This document shows, in pieces, positions 8,126 to 17,711 of a stretch of DNA of 64,000 nucleotides. The notes beneath the pieces were generated by a model, which saw nothing but the letters and a program-made list of their open reading frames with translations, had not been told where the DNA came from and made no database searches. Made by a program: the position numbers and the translations under genes. The first letter of the stretch is position 1; every line of letters begins with the position of its first letter. The stretch covers positions 186,001 to 250,000 of the forward strand of contig CAVRJN010000001.1 in the NCBI GenBank assembly GCA_963721585.1. The letters are read 5' to 3'. Origin of the DNA: Bog-473 sp963721585 (lineage in GTDB: Bacteria; Actinomycetota; Acidimicrobiia; Acidimicrobiales; RAAP-2).

Positions 8126-8980
8126 GTGGGAGAAGATGCGATAGTGGGGCCAGCAGACCGCAAACTTGCAGACCGGGGTGATCCCGCGGCCACCCGTGGG
8201 ACCCACCGCTTCTCCGGTCGGGTCGCCATCGTGACCGGATCCACCGCTGATCCGAGCATCGGCCGTTCGTGCGCTCTCCGCCTGGCGCGTGAGGGCGCCT
8301 CGGTCGTGATCAACGGCCGTGACGAGGGTCGGGTTGCGTCGACAGAGGCGGCCTTGCGCTCCGAGGGCCTCGACGTCGTGGGCGTCGCCGGGTCCATGGA
8401 CACCGAACCTGCCGTCACGCTCCTCACCGACCGGGCCATTGAGGCGTTCGGTCGCATCGACCTTCTCGTCAGCACGGTGGGCGGTGCCCCCCACCCGCTG
8501 CCCTTCGACACCATCAGCGAAGAGCAGCTTCTCGAGACCTTCCGGCTCAACACGTGGCCGACCCTTGCGCTGATCCGTGCGGCTCTCACCCGCGGACTCG
8601 ACAATGATGCCGGGTCGGTGGTGGCCATTTCGAGTGGTTCACCGCGCAAGACCACCTCGTCAATGGTCTCTTACGCGGCCGCCAAAGCGGCGCTGAACGC
8701 CATGACGCGGACGGTTGCAGCCGATCTGGCCGGCCGCGGGGTGCGGGTCAACGCGGTGAGCCCGGGATTGGTGCGCACCACGGCGACTCGTTCCATCTGG
8801 AGATCCGATGCCGGCGCGGCAGCGGGAACAGCTCTTCCGCTCGGACGCCTGACCGAAGCCGAGGACATCGCGGCGGCGGCGTGCTTCCTCTTGTCCGACG
8901 ATGCGCGGCAGATCACCGGGATCACTCTGGACGTCGACGGCGGCAACCATCTCTCAAGCGGGTGGACGCCGATCCGGTGA
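8126..8980 (+). CDS. Short-chain dehydrogenase/reductase
   Basis: The protein has 284 residues with an extra 30-residue N-terminus before RFSGRVAIVTGSTADPSIG. The glycine motif is a variant, TGSTADPSIG, rather than TGxxxGIG. Other SDR landmarks are INGRD, LLVSTVGGAP in place of NNAG, SSGSP, the catalytic SYAAAKAAL (Tyr-x3-Lys) and VNAVSPGLV. The C-terminus TGITLDVDGGNHL is typical. The GTG start at 8126 is uncertain; an internal start near the SDR core is possible. The 3' end overlaps the convergent luciferase-like gene by 27 bases. Confidence 0.85.
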   Translation: MGEDAIVGPADRKLADRGDPAATRGTHRFSGRVAIVTGSTADPSIGRSCALRLAREGASVVINGRDEGRVASTEAALRSEGLDVVGVAGSMDTEPAVTLLTDRAIEAFGRIDLLVSTVGGAPHPLPFDTISEEQLLETFRLNTWPTLALIRAALTRGLDNDAGSVVAISSGSPRKTTSSMVSYAAAKAALNAMTRTVAADLAGRGVRVNAVSPGLVRTTATRSIWRSDAGAAAGTALPLGRLTEAEDIAAAACFLLSDDARQITGITLDVDGGNHLSSGWTPIR

Positions 8981-9961
8981 CTCCGGGGTTGCCTCACCCT
9001 GCAAGGACAGATTTCTCTTCAACGGCAGGACGACGGTGGACCCGATCCGCTCAATCTGCTCCCGGACCTGCTCGGGCACCATCCCCGGGAGCTGCACCCG
9101 GAGGTTGAGCGCGTCGGCGCCCACCACGCGCGCTGTCGTCGCCAACCGCTCCACCAGCTCGTCCGGCTCGTCGGCCGCGATCGTCTCGTCGGAGCCGAAC
9201 GCGTTCGGCCGGCCGGCGTAACTCTCATACACCGCCCGCTGGCTCTCGACGAGCCCGGAGTGCACACGACCCAGCCATACCCGACGAATCAGCACTTTGG
9301 AGCCGGTGCCCCCTGCCTCGTCGAAGGATCGGGTCAGGCGCGCCAGTCTGTCCGGCGTCGACATCCCCTCCATGAGAATCCCGGCACCGCAACGGGCCGC
9401 CCGAACGGCGGCAGCCACCGACACCGCCGCACTCAGTACGGGTACCGGCGCTCGCCGGCAGGCAAGCAGAGCGGGGTCCCCGTCGAGATCACCCAATTCT
9501 TCGCCTCGAAGCATGGCCACGAGCCGCGGCAACTCCGTCTTGAACGTACCGACGGCGTCTGTCTGACTTACGCCAGCGACTTCGAAGTCCAGGGGCAGGG
9601 CCCCCGCGGCCACCCCGAGGCCGACGCGACCCCGATGACGAGCGTGCAGCCACGCGACCTCCTCCGCGACCAGCGCTGTCGGCCTCAGGGGGAGCAGGAG
9701 CGGTGCCGCGCCGGCCCAACCGCTTGCGTGCTCCTCCAATATGAAGGAGGCCATCTGCAGCGGCTGTGCCATGTAGCCCGCAAAGCCACCGTGGTGCTCG
9801 CTCGTCATCACCCCGTCGAAACCGCTGTCGAGGGCGAGGCGGGCTTGCGCGCAGATTTCGCTGACGATGAGGTCGGCGGGAAGCTCGTTGTGCGGATACA
9901 GCCGGATGGAGACCGACGCTGGCTCGAACGGACGGCGCGTCGGGCTGTCGGTCGTGGTCAC
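8954..9961 (-). CDS. Luciferase-like (LLM) flavin-dependent oxidoreductase, probably F420-dependent
   Basis: The protein has 335 residues from GTG 9961. Landmarks of the bacterial luciferase fold are SIRLYPHNELPADLIVSEIC, LDSGFDGVMTSEHHGGF (the EHH segment), HRGRVGLGVAAGALPLDFE, and the C-terminal RVVGADALNLRVQLPGM. Actinobacterial members usually bind F420 and act on ketones or alcohols in catabolic pathways, but the cofactor cannot be read from sequence alone. It lies 40 bases downstream of the DapB-like gene on the same strand, so the two are probably cotranscribed. Confidence 0.85.
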   Translation of the reverse strand: MTTTDSPTRRPFEPASVSIRLYPHNELPADLIVSEICAQARLALDSGFDGVMTSEHHGGFAGYMAQPLQMASFILEEHASGWAGAAPLLLPLRPTALVAEEVAWLHARHRGRVGLGVAAGALPLDFEVAGVSQTDAVGTFKTELPRLVAMLRGEELGDLDGDPALLACRRAPVPVLSAAVSVAAAVRAARCGAGILMEGMSTPDRLARLTRSFDEAGGTGSKVLIRRVWLGRVHSGLVESQRAVYESYAGRPNAFGSDETIAADEPDELVERLATTARVVGADALNLRVQLPGMVPEQVREQIERIGSTVVLPLKRNLSLQGEATPESPDRRPPA

Positions 9962-10001
9962 GACTCGCTGGTCTTGGGGCGGCGGTCCTGAGACTGCCGA
10001 C

Positions 10002-11078
10002 TCAGCGGATCGTCCCCGCTCCGGGGATGAGGGGAAGATCGAGCGCGGTGGCCCACCCGGGCGGGAGGTCGTTGACCGCCGGCACTGCGTTGAGGGCGCG
10101 CAACCCTGTGGCGAGGCAGCCGGCCGCGGCGGCGTCGCGGCCGCTGCCGTCGGTGAAGCGGAAGGCGGTCTCCTGGGTGATGGACGGCGTCCCCTCGATC
10201 TCCACCCGGTAGACGTCGTCCTGGGTTCCCCGGGGCCAATCCGGCGCGGCGTCGGTGCCGACCCGGTTGACGTGCTCCAGGCAGATGCGGGGCTCTCCCT
10301 TGTAGATGCCGTTGATGGTGAAGTGGATGGCCGCCACCTCACCCGGGTTGATGACACCCTTGGCGGTGGCGATCGGGGTGTCGGTGATCCATTTGTCCCA
10401 GGTGCTGGTGATCGCATCGAGCTCAACGCCGGCCGCGTGGGCCATCATCGGAACGGTGGCGCCCCACGACATGACCAGGATGTCGGTGTGTTCGAGGAGC
10501 GGCGTGAACTCCGGTGGGCGCCCGATCCCCATCTCGTCCTCGTACGCCCCCGTGTAGTTGATGTAGTCCACGAGCTCGAGAGCCTTCACCTTGCGCACCT
10601 CGGCGCAGAGCCCCATCAGCGTCATGGGGAACAGGTCGTTGGCGAAGCCCGGGTCGATACCGGTGGTGAAGCAGGTCGCGCCCCCCTCGTCGCACGCCTC
10701 GGTGATCGGGTCGATCCATGACGGGGGGTTGAGGGTCATGTACGGCCAGACCCAGGGGGTCATGGCCGTCGAGCTCACGTCGATGCCGGCGCGCAGGAAG
10801 GCCCCCATGTCCCTGATGTTGGCGTCGGCCCGGCCGGCGGTGGGCCCGTAGTGCGCCAGCGCGTCGGGCCGGAGGTCGATCAGCGCCTGCAGATCGTCCG
10901 TCGCCGTGATGCCGATCGGGTCGATGCCGCAGATCTCCCCGGCGTCGCGTCCCACCTTGTCCTTGTCGTTGACCCCCACGCCGACCAGCTCGAAGTTCGG
11001 ATGGCGCAGGACCTCGGGGATGATCATCTTGCCCACGAACCCCGTGCCCCAGACGACTACCTTCTTCTTGTCTGCCAT
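10002..11078 (-). CDS. NAD(P)-binding DapB-like reductase/amine dehydrogenase family protein
   Basis: The protein has 358 residues from ATG 11078. The N-terminal Rossmann motif is KVVVWGTGFVGKMIIPEVL. The layout resembles the dihydrodipicolinate-reductase N-domain proteins of mycobacteria and 2,4-diaminopentanoate dehydrogenase. It is not lysine-pathway DapB: the length is about 100 residues greater and the DapB substrate motif is absent. Association with an LLM oxidoreductase and SDRs suggests a role in catabolism of a ketone, alcohol or steroid-like compound. The substrate is unknown. Confidence 0.8.
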   Translation of the reverse strand: MADKKKVVVWGTGFVGKMIIPEVLRHPNFELVGVGVNDKDKVGRDAGEICGIDPIGITATDDLQALIDLRPDALAHYGPTAGRADANIRDMGAFLRAGIDVSSTAMTPWVWPYMTLNPPSWIDPITEACDEGGATCFTTGIDPGFANDLFPMTLMGLCAEVRKVKALELVDYINYTGAYEDEMGIGRPPEFTPLLEHTDILVMSWGATVPMMAHAAGVELDAITSTWDKWITDTPIATAKGVINPGEVAAIHFTINGIYKGEPRICLEHVNRVGTDAAPDWPRGTQDDVYRVEIEGTPSITQETAFRFTDGSGRDAAAAGCLATGLRALNAVPAVNDLPPGWATALDLPLIPGAGTIR

Positions 11079-11146
11079 GGGGGCATCTTCGCACCCCGGC
11101 CGGGACGGGCTACGTACGGCGTCGTCGCTTCTGCAATGGTGGGCCC

Positions 11147-13243
11147 ATGCGCAGCTTGGTGGCGTCGTCCGCCGGTGCCGGCTATGGCTTCCTCGTCGAC
11201 GAGGAGGGGCAGCTCCGCCAGGCCGGGTTCGGGCCTGAGATCGCGGCACACATGGAGCGGTTGTCGGCCGCGGTGCCGGCGGGCATGTACCCCTTGGCCT
11301 ACCCGGCTTACGACGAGGAGCCCGTCCGGGCGCCCGCGTTGCGGGTCACCCACGCCGACGGCGGCACGACGACCCGGCTGCTGGTGCGGGACATCGAGGT
11401 GGAAGGCCCGGCCACCGACATCGTCCTGGTCGACCCCGCTCGGCCGCTGGAGGTACGGCTCTGCTTCCGCGCCGATGACCAGGGTGTGCTGCGCCAGTGG
11501 GCGACGGTCACCAACCGGCAGGCCGGCGCGGTCACGTTGTTCGAGGTCGCAGCTGCTGCGCCGTTGCTGGCCGCCCGGGCTCCGCACCTGACCCATTTCG
11601 GCGGGGGTGACTGGGCTGCCGAGTGGACCACGACGACCGAACTCCTGACGCCCGGGACCAAGGTCGTCGATTCCCGCGGTGGCGTTCAGCCCCACCTGCG
11701 GTCCTGTCCCTTCTTCCTGCTGGCCCGGGACGGCGCCCCGCACGAGACGAGCGGGACCGTCCTCGCCGGGGCACTCGCCTGGGGTGGCAATACGCGCTTC
11801 GCCTTCGAACGCACCGCGGCCCCGGCTGTGCGGGTCTGGTGCGGGCACAATCCGATGTCGGCCGAGTATGTGCTCGACCCCGGTGCGACGTTCACCACCC
11901 CCGAGCAGATCTGGGCCTGGTCGCGGGACGGCGTCGGTTCCCTGAGCCGTCGCCTGCACCGCTGGGTGCGCGGCCACGCGGTGCGCGACGGCGACGAGCT
12001 GCGCCCGATCGTCGTGAACAACTGGGAGGCCACCTTCTTCTCCTTCGACACCGGACGGCTCCTCGGCCTCATCGACCGGACCGCGGACCTCGGCGCGGAC
12101 CTCTTCCTGCTCGACGACGGCTGGTTCGGCACGTCGCACCCCCGCAACGCCGACACGGCCGGCCTCGGCGACTGGCAGGTGAACGAGGCGAAACTGCCGG
12201 GGGGGCTCCGTCCTCTCATCGAGCGGGCGGAGGAGCGTGGGGTCCGCTTCGGACTGTGGCTCGAACCCGAGATGGTGAACCCTGACTCGACGTTGTACGC
12301 CGATCATCCCGACTGGGTCGTCGCCCAGCCGGCACGGCCGCGGCGGGAGTGGCGCCAGCAGCTCGTCCTCGACGTCCTCCAACCGGAGGTGGCCGAATTC
12401 GTGCTCGACGTGGTGGATCGCACCCTGGCCGAGAACCCCGGCATCAGCTACCTCAAATGGGACGCCAACCGCCCCCTCACCGACCCGGGGTCACCCGCCC
12501 TTGACCGCGACCGTCAGGCCAACTACTGGGTCGACCACGTGAGGGCCACCTGGGAGCTCATGGCGACTGTGGCCGAGCGCCACCCCGAGCAGACACTCAT
12601 GCTCTGCGCCTCGGGCGGCGGCCGGCTCGATCTCGGGACGCTCGGCCGGTTCCACGAGGTCTGGCTGTCGGACAACACCGATCCCGTGGACAGGGTGCGG
12701 ATGCAGTGGGCCGCCTCGCACTTCCTGCCCGCCAACGTCGTGGCCGCCCACGTGACCCGGCTGGGGGACCGGCCCATCGCCTTCGGCTGTGCGGCGGCCA
12801 TGAGCGCCCGGTTCGGATTCGACGTGGACTTTGAGGCGCTCACCGGCGACGAGCTCGGTGTGTGCCGCCGGGCCGTCGCGCTGTACCGCGAGGTGCGCCC
12901 GCTTGTGCAACTCGGCGATCTGTGGCGGCTGCTCCCCCCGGAGGAGCGCTGTGCCCTGTCCTTCGTGGCGCCCGACGGGCACGCCGCCGTGGCATTCGGC
13001 TTCCAGCTGTCCGACGGCACGGCCGACGGCGACGCGGGAGCGGCGCGCCCGGGGGATGGGTTGTTGCCTCTGGGCGGGCTGCGCGCCGCACAAACCTACG
13101 AGGTCAGGGCGGTCGACCTCGCCGACCCCGGTCCCGAGGGCCCCGCCGGGAGATGGAGTGGCGCCGAGCTGATGGAACGGGGCCTGGAATGGCCGCTCAC
13201 CGCGGCGTGCACAGCGTGCATCTGGGTGCTGCGGGCGGATTGA
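11147..13243 (+). CDS. Alpha-galactosidase, glycoside hydrolase family 36
   Basis: The protein has 698 residues, the usual GH36 length. It has an N-terminal beta-sandwich and a TIM barrel with VVNNWEATFF, FLLDDGWFG, FGLWLEPEMVNPDS, the nucleophile motif YLKWDANR (Asp439) and the acid/base motif LSDNTDPVDR (Asp509). It hydrolyses terminal alpha-1,6-galactose from raffinose-type sugars or galactolipids. There is no signal peptide, so it acts in the cytoplasm on an imported sugar, although no sugar transporter is encoded nearby. It is divergent from the DapB-like gene and stands alone. Confidence 0.93.
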   Translation: MRSLVASSAGAGYGFLVDEEGQLRQAGFGPEIAAHMERLSAAVPAGMYPLAYPAYDEEPVRAPALRVTHADGGTTTRLLVRDIEVEGPATDIVLVDPARPLEVRLCFRADDQGVLRQWATVTNRQAGAVTLFEVAAAAPLLAARAPHLTHFGGGDWAAEWTTTTELLTPGTKVVDSRGGVQPHLRSCPFFLLARDGAPHETSGTVLAGALAWGGNTRFAFERTAAPAVRVWCGHNPMSAEYVLDPGATFTTPEQIWAWSRDGVGSLSRRLHRWVRGHAVRDGDELRPIVVNNWEATFFSFDTGRLLGLIDRTADLGADLFLLDDGWFGTSHPRNADTAGLGDWQVNEAKLPGGLRPLIERAEERGVRFGLWLEPEMVNPDSTLYADHPDWVVAQPARPRREWRQQLVLDVLQPEVAEFVLDVVDRTLAENPGISYLKWDANRPLTDPGSPALDRDRQANYWVDHVRATWELMATVAERHPEQTLMLCASGGGRLDLGTLGRFHEVWLSDNTDPVDRVRMQWAASHFLPANVVAAHVTRLGDRPIAFGCAAAMSARFGFDVDFEALTGDELGVCRRAVALYREVRPLVQLGDLWRLLPPEERCALSFVAPDGHAAVAFGFQLSDGTADGDAGAARPGDGLLPLGGLRAAQTYEVRAVDLADPGPEGPAGRWSGAELMERGLEWPLTAACTACIWVLRAD

Positions 13244-13440
13244 GAGCGGCCGCGTATCTGCGTAGCGCCGGCCGGCCGGGGCCTGAGGAGAGAGGCGGAC
13301 ACCCGCTGTCGGAGACGACCTCGCTGGAGCCACCGGCAGCCGATCAGGGCCAACGGGTCACACTTCCCTCACACCCACAGCCGGCGCCGGAGCGGCGACC
13401 ATCGCTCTGTCGACTTCGCGGTAGACGCTCAAAGCTCGCG

Positions 13441-14988
13441 TCAGAACGGCAGCCAATTCGTGGCTGACGAGCCGAGCCAGTCGAGCACCTGGCGGCGCGT
13501 CGTCGGTCCGTGGGGACGCCAAGCCGAGGGAAGTGCGCCCTCGTGGCGCAGATCGGCCGCCTCGGAGATGTTGGCCGTGAGCGGATCTTGGGTCAGGCCG
13601 CACCGCATGGCCGTCGGGTCAAGGCCGAAAAGGGTCGCAGCGTTGAGGCCGAACACACCGGCCTTCACTTCGGTCGTCAGCGCCGGGTAACCGTAGGTCT
13701 CCTGAAACTGTGGCGTGATCTCAAAAATGCGCATGGCCATGATCTGCGGCTCGGGGCTTCCGTACCAGATGGCATCGGTCCCCCACAGGACCCGCTGCGC
13801 GCCGACGCGGCCGACCAACTTGCCCATGGCGTGGGCTGCCTGGTCGGGCGTCGTCAGGAGCTGGCGCCACAGGGTGGCGATGTCGACCCAGACGTTGTCG
13901 TTGGCCGGCACGGCATGACGGTCGAGGGCGGCCAGCAGCGTGTCGATGCCGATGGTGGCGCCGGGGTCGTAGGGACCCTCGACATGGCTGGGATCCCATG
14001 CGGCGTGGTACACGACGAACTGCATGTCGGGGAACTGGCGCGAGACGGCCACGACGTCGTCGGGGTGGTTGAACGCCGGGTCGAAGTTCACCAGCGGCAA
14101 CCCCTTGTGGGCCACGAACACCTTGATCCCGAGGTCGTGCGCGTGCTGCACGGTGGGAAGGCCGATGGTGGGGTCCTCCAACGAGTAGCCCTGGCCGGTC
14201 GGGCTCCACGCCGTGTAGACCTTGAAGGCCGCCGGAGGCCCCGTGGCCACCGCATTCGACATCTCCTCCAAGGTGGTGCTGAGGGGACCGACGTTGGGGG
14301 CGATGATGTTCTCGACCAGCAGCCGGCCGGCGCCCCCGTCGGTCAGCCCCGCCGTGATCTGCTGGGTGCGCAGCGCCTCTGGGAACGGGATCGGAGCGTT
14401 GGACGGTCCCGAGTTCGGGACGTCCGTCAACATGGCCACCGTCGTGTCGCTGGCCAGGAAGATGTCATGCAGGTAGCTGGCTCTGTCCACGCAGTCGAGC
14501 TGGTCGGAGTCGGTGCAGCCGGCGGGGAGCATGGAGAGCACGAGCGACGTCGTGCCCGGAGCGTCGTCGACCCAGGGTCCGGTCGGGATCACGTGATGGG
14601 TGTGGACGTCGAAGATGAACTCCGAACCGGTCAGCGCCTGCTCACAGGCGGCCGTGTCCTCTGGTGGCGGCACGTTGAACCGGCCACCCTTGCCTCGGGG
14701 GGAAGCGGCCTGCGGGTGCGGCGAAGACGGGTTGGCGCAGCCGGCGAACTCGAACACGGCGAGTGTCGCCGCCACGGCCCCGGCGCCTTGCAGGAAGCGA
14801 CGCCGGTCCACCCCGGTCCGGCGCGCCGACTCCTCGACGGACTCCCGGATCAGGGCGTTGATGCTGCGGTCCCTCCCGTCGGCGGCCGCTGGGACGAACT
14901 CGCCGTTGGACACGGGTCCGGCATGGAGGGGCAACGGGTCGTCAGGCCCGTCGCGCAGGCGGCGGGAGAAGCGGCCGATGCCAGCCAT
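13441..14988 (-). CDS. Tat-exported amidohydrolase-family lipoprotein
   Basis: The protein has 515 residues. After a 60-residue leader it has a Tat signal with a lipobox-like end: DRRRFLQGAGAVAATLAVFE followed by FAGC. The mature part begins with FIFDVHTHHVIPTGPW (metal-binding HxH), then KVFVAHKGLPL, FVVYHAAWDPSHVEG and VLWGTDAIWYGSPEP, the strands of an amidohydrolase-2 TIM barrel. Such enzymes decarboxylate or hydrolyse small acids; a surface location is unusual for them. The long segment before the twin arginine makes the start doubtful, and a later start close to the RR is possible. Confidence 0.82.
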   Translation of the reverse strand: MAGIGRFSRRLRDGPDDPLPLHAGPVSNGEFVPAAADGRDRSINALIRESVEESARRTGVDRRRFLQGAGAVAATLAVFEFAGCANPSSPHPQAASPRGKGGRFNVPPPEDTAACEQALTGSEFIFDVHTHHVIPTGPWVDDAPGTTSLVLSMLPAGCTDSDQLDCVDRASYLHDIFLASDTTVAMLTDVPNSGPSNAPIPFPEALRTQQITAGLTDGGAGRLLVENIIAPNVGPLSTTLEEMSNAVATGPPAAFKVYTAWSPTGQGYSLEDPTIGLPTVQHAHDLGIKVFVAHKGLPLVNFDPAFNHPDDVVAVSRQFPDMQFVVYHAAWDPSHVEGPYDPGATIGIDTLLAALDRHAVPANDNVWVDIATLWRQLLTTPDQAAHAMGKLVGRVGAQRVLWGTDAIWYGSPEPQIMAMRIFEITPQFQETYGYPALTTEVKAGVFGLNAATLFGLDPTAMRCGLTQDPLTANISEAADLRHEGALPSAWRPHGPTTRRQVLDWLGSSATNWLPF

Positions 14989-15288
14989 GTCGGGAGGATA
15001 CGCCCGGCATCTCCGTGCTGCAGGGGAGCGTCCTCGGGCCGTGCCGGTCCGGGTGACCTGGTCTGGTTGCGATCGGGACCCGGGACATGACCTCGAAGCG
15101 CCCGTCGGACCCGTCGTCGAGACGCTCGCAGTGCACCTTGTGCGCGTCCGTGTCGGCTACGGCGCATCGTGCAAACGTGCCGGCAGGGGGCTGGGCGGCG
15201 CAATAGCCGTGTGACGTCTGCTGAAGCGGCCACGGTGCAATCCACCGACGCCTCATGAAATGGCGCGAACGCGCCGATATGTAGTGCC
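14989..15288 (+). other. Divergent intergenic region
   Basis: These 300 bases separate the exported amidohydrolase from the diguanylate cyclase gene. I see no convincing gene. Near the right end TATGTA stands 5 bases before the GTG start at 15289 and may be the -10 box of a leaderless transcript. Confidence 0.35.
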
Positions 15289-17091
15289 GTGAGCACTGGG
15301 CCCGCCGCCATCACCCGGGACCTGCACACGGCCACGGAGGAGCGCTGGAACTGGTATGCGCCCCACCGGGCGATCGTTCTCGTGGGCGTCATCGTCTCCG
15401 TTGTCGCGCTGGCAGGGGCCTTCCTCGGCGTTGCCAACGCCTCCCAGGCCGAATCGCTGACCGCGGAAATGTCGCAGCGGTATCTCGTTCTCCAGAGTCC
15501 CGTCCGGGATCTCCGCGGATCGGCGGCGACGTTCCAGGTCCTCGCGTCGGAGGCTTTCAGCAAGAGCGCGTCGCCAGCCACATTGGTGGACTCGGCCGAA
15601 AGCGACTCCCAGGCCGCGAACAAGTCCTTCACTAGCCTCGAACACCTGCTCACGACATCGGGCGACACCGGCCTCGCGCCGCACCTGGCGAGCCGAATGG
15701 CTTCCTTCGTCGCCGCACAGGACAGCCTGGGCACGTTTCTGGCCGGCGGGCAGGAGACGCCACAGACCGCACACCTGGCAAAGATCGAGGAGGAAGCCCA
15801 GGAGACGCTCGACGCAACGCTCGCCTCCTTGCAAGACACCATCAGCGCTCATCTCGTCGTAACGGCCAACCAGGCGCATGCGGCGGCCAGTCGTGCCCGG
15901 AACGAACTCTTGTGGTCCATCGTCATCGGTTTCGCCATCGCAGCTACCGCAGTCGCTTTCATCACACGGCACGCCCTCCGGGTCGAGCGTGAGCAGGCCA
16001 GAAGTGATGCCATTCAGTCCGACGTCGCACGGAGAATCGCCTTCGGGGCCAGCCTGCAGAACGCCCTGGAGATGTCGAGGGCGGAGACCTCCGCCTTCGA
16101 CATCGTGGCCGAGGCACTGAGCCAGGCTGCCCCTGACGCGCGCTCCGAGCTCCTACTGGCCGATTCCAGCAAGGCCCACTTTCGCCAGGTGCTCGTCAGC
16201 TCGGGACAGACCGACACCGTCGGGTGCGGGGTCATCTCTCCCGACGATTGCCCTGCGGCATCGAGCTCGCGGAACATGGTGTTCCCCGACAGCACGGCCA
16301 TCGATGCGTGTCCCAACCTCCGGGGCCGCCACTGTTCTGCGCTGTGCGTTCCCATGAGCATCGGCGGCAACTCCATTGGGGTCTTCCATGTGACCGCCGA
16401 AGACGGAGCACCTCCATCGAACACGGTGGAGATGGACGTGGAGGTGGTGGCCCGAAGGGCGTCGGAGCGCTTGGCCATGCTGCGTGCCTTCCAGGTCTCC
16501 CAGACCCAGGCCAACAGTGACTCTCTCACGGGTCTCATGACCCGGCGGAGCCTGGAGACCGCCGTCCGGGAGCTCTACGCCACCGGCACGCCGTACAGCG
16601 TGGCGTACGGCGACCTCGACCACTTCAAGGACCTGAACGACACGTTCGGGCATGCTGCGGGGGACCGCGCTCTGAGGACCTTGTCCCAAGTGCTCCGCGA
16701 CTCGCTCCGGCCCCTCGACATCCCGGGCCGCTACGGCGGCGAGGAATTCGTCATCGTCCTCCCCGAGTGCCCCGTCGAGGAAGCACGACAGGTGCTCGAA
16801 CGAGTCCGCGAGCGTCTGGCCGAGCGGATCGTCGTCGCCGACCTCCCGCCGTTCACCATCAGCTTCGGCCTCGCGTCGTCGGACCAGGCTGTCGACTTCG
16901 ACCGGGTTGTCGCACTGGCCGATGCCGCTCTGCTCAGCGCCAAGGCCGCAGGACGCGATCAGGTGGTCACCTCGACCGGACTCGGCCAGCTGACGCCGGA
17001 TCCGGCGGCCCCCAGCGTGCGGGTGGACCCGAGGATCGGCGGCAACGGTGACACCTTCGATGTCGCCTCCCGGGAGCCACAACACAGCTGA
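15289..17091 (+). CDS. Membrane-bound GAF-GGDEF diguanylate cyclase
   Basis: The protein has 600 residues. Two transmembrane helices (about residues 25-45 and 205-225) flank an extracytoplasmic helical sensor. A GAF-like domain follows (about 245-405) containing a Cys cluster, DACPNLRGRHCSALC. The C-terminal GGDEF domain has the active-site YGGEEF at about 483-487 and an intact inhibitory I-site RPLD five residues before it, so it should make cyclic di-GMP with product inhibition. Metal and substrate residues YGDLDHFKDLND are present. There is no EAL domain. The stimulus is unknown; the Cys cluster could bind a metal or sense redox state. Confidence 0.92.
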   Translation: MSTGPAAITRDLHTATEERWNWYAPHRAIVLVGVIVSVVALAGAFLGVANASQAESLTAEMSQRYLVLQSPVRDLRGSAATFQVLASEAFSKSASPATLVDSAESDSQAANKSFTSLEHLLTTSGDTGLAPHLASRMASFVAAQDSLGTFLAGGQETPQTAHLAKIEEEAQETLDATLASLQDTISAHLVVTANQAHAAASRARNELLWSIVIGFAIAATAVAFITRHALRVEREQARSDAIQSDVARRIAFGASLQNALEMSRAETSAFDIVAEALSQAAPDARSELLLADSSKAHFRQVLVSSGQTDTVGCGVISPDDCPAASSSRNMVFPDSTAIDACPNLRGRHCSALCVPMSIGGNSIGVFHVTAEDGAPPSNTVEMDVEVVARRASERLAMLRAFQVSQTQANSDSLTGLMTRRSLETAVRELYATGTPYSVAYGDLDHFKDLNDTFGHAAGDRALRTLSQVLRDSLRPLDIPGRYGGEEFVIVLPECPVEEARQVLERVRERLAERIVVADLPPFTISFGLASSDQAVDFDRVVALADAALLSAKAAGRDQVVTSTGLGQLTPDPAAPSVRVDPRIGGNGDTFDVASREPQHS

Positions 17092-17099
17092 CTTCGAGC

Positions 17100-17654
17100 T
17101 CAGCTCGAGCTGGTTGCGACTCTTGCATTCCCCAGTGCGGTGGTCGCTGAGCTCGAGATGAGGAAGCCGTCCCCGTTCGCGAGGGTGCACTTCATGCCCG
17201 CTGTCGATGACGCGCAGGTGAAGGGCCCGAGGGTGATCGATTGGCCGTAGGCCAACGTCGGGGTGTTCGTGCCCGCATTGGATAGGCAGCTGACCCCGGT
17301 GCACTCGGCGAGACTGCCGTCGGTCTTCAATGTCACCGATTTCGGCGGTGAGATGGTCAGGCAGAGTGCACTTGTGATGGCACTCGTCCCGAGGTTGTCG
17401 TCGATCTCACAACTGATGTTCTTCGACGGGGAGTAGAACTCGGTGCCCGTTGCCGTCTGCGGGACCAGCGTGCCCGGGGTCTGGGACGTGCTCGACGTCG
17501 TGCCAGAGGACGAGCTCGTGGTCGTCGCAGGCGAGGACGTGGCGGTCGTCGAGGAGTTCGAGGGGGAGGTGCTGCTCGAACAGGCGCCGAGAGCCAGCGT
17601 GCAAGCTGGGAGGACCAGCAGACCGATCGACCAGGTTCGCAGCGCTCTGGGCAT
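17100..17654 (-). CDS. Secreted lipoprotein of unknown function
   Basis: The protein has 184 residues. A signal peptide ends in the lipobox LGAC, followed by a Ser/Thr-rich linker of about 45 residues. The folded part has TEFYSPSKNISCEID, further cysteines, and a closing ITLGPFTCASS with MKCTLANGDGFLIS. Four to six cysteines probably pair as disulfides. Similar cell-surface proteins with a FxSPSxNIxC start are common in actinobacteria, but none has a known role to me. It is convergent with the GGDEF gene, 9 bases apart, and lies downstream of the TauD gene on the same strand. Confidence 0.75.
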   Translation of the reverse strand: MPRALRTWSIGLLVLPACTLALGACSSSTSPSNSSTTATSSPATTTSSSSGTTSSTSQTPGTLVPQTATGTEFYSPSKNISCEIDDNLGTSAITSALCLTISPPKSVTLKTDGSLAECTGVSCLSNAGTNTPTLAYGQSITLGPFTCASSTAGMKCTLANGDGFLISSSATTALGNARVATSSS

Positions 17655-17711
17655 TGCCGAGTGTACGACGGGCCCGACCGGAAATGGGGGTTCCGCGGGA
17701 CGGCTCTGCCG

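Noticed and set aside
13270..13285. CCGGCCGGCCGG-type palindrome between convergent genes
   Set aside because: Simple GC repeat expected by composition; no stem-loop with a proper loop can be defined.
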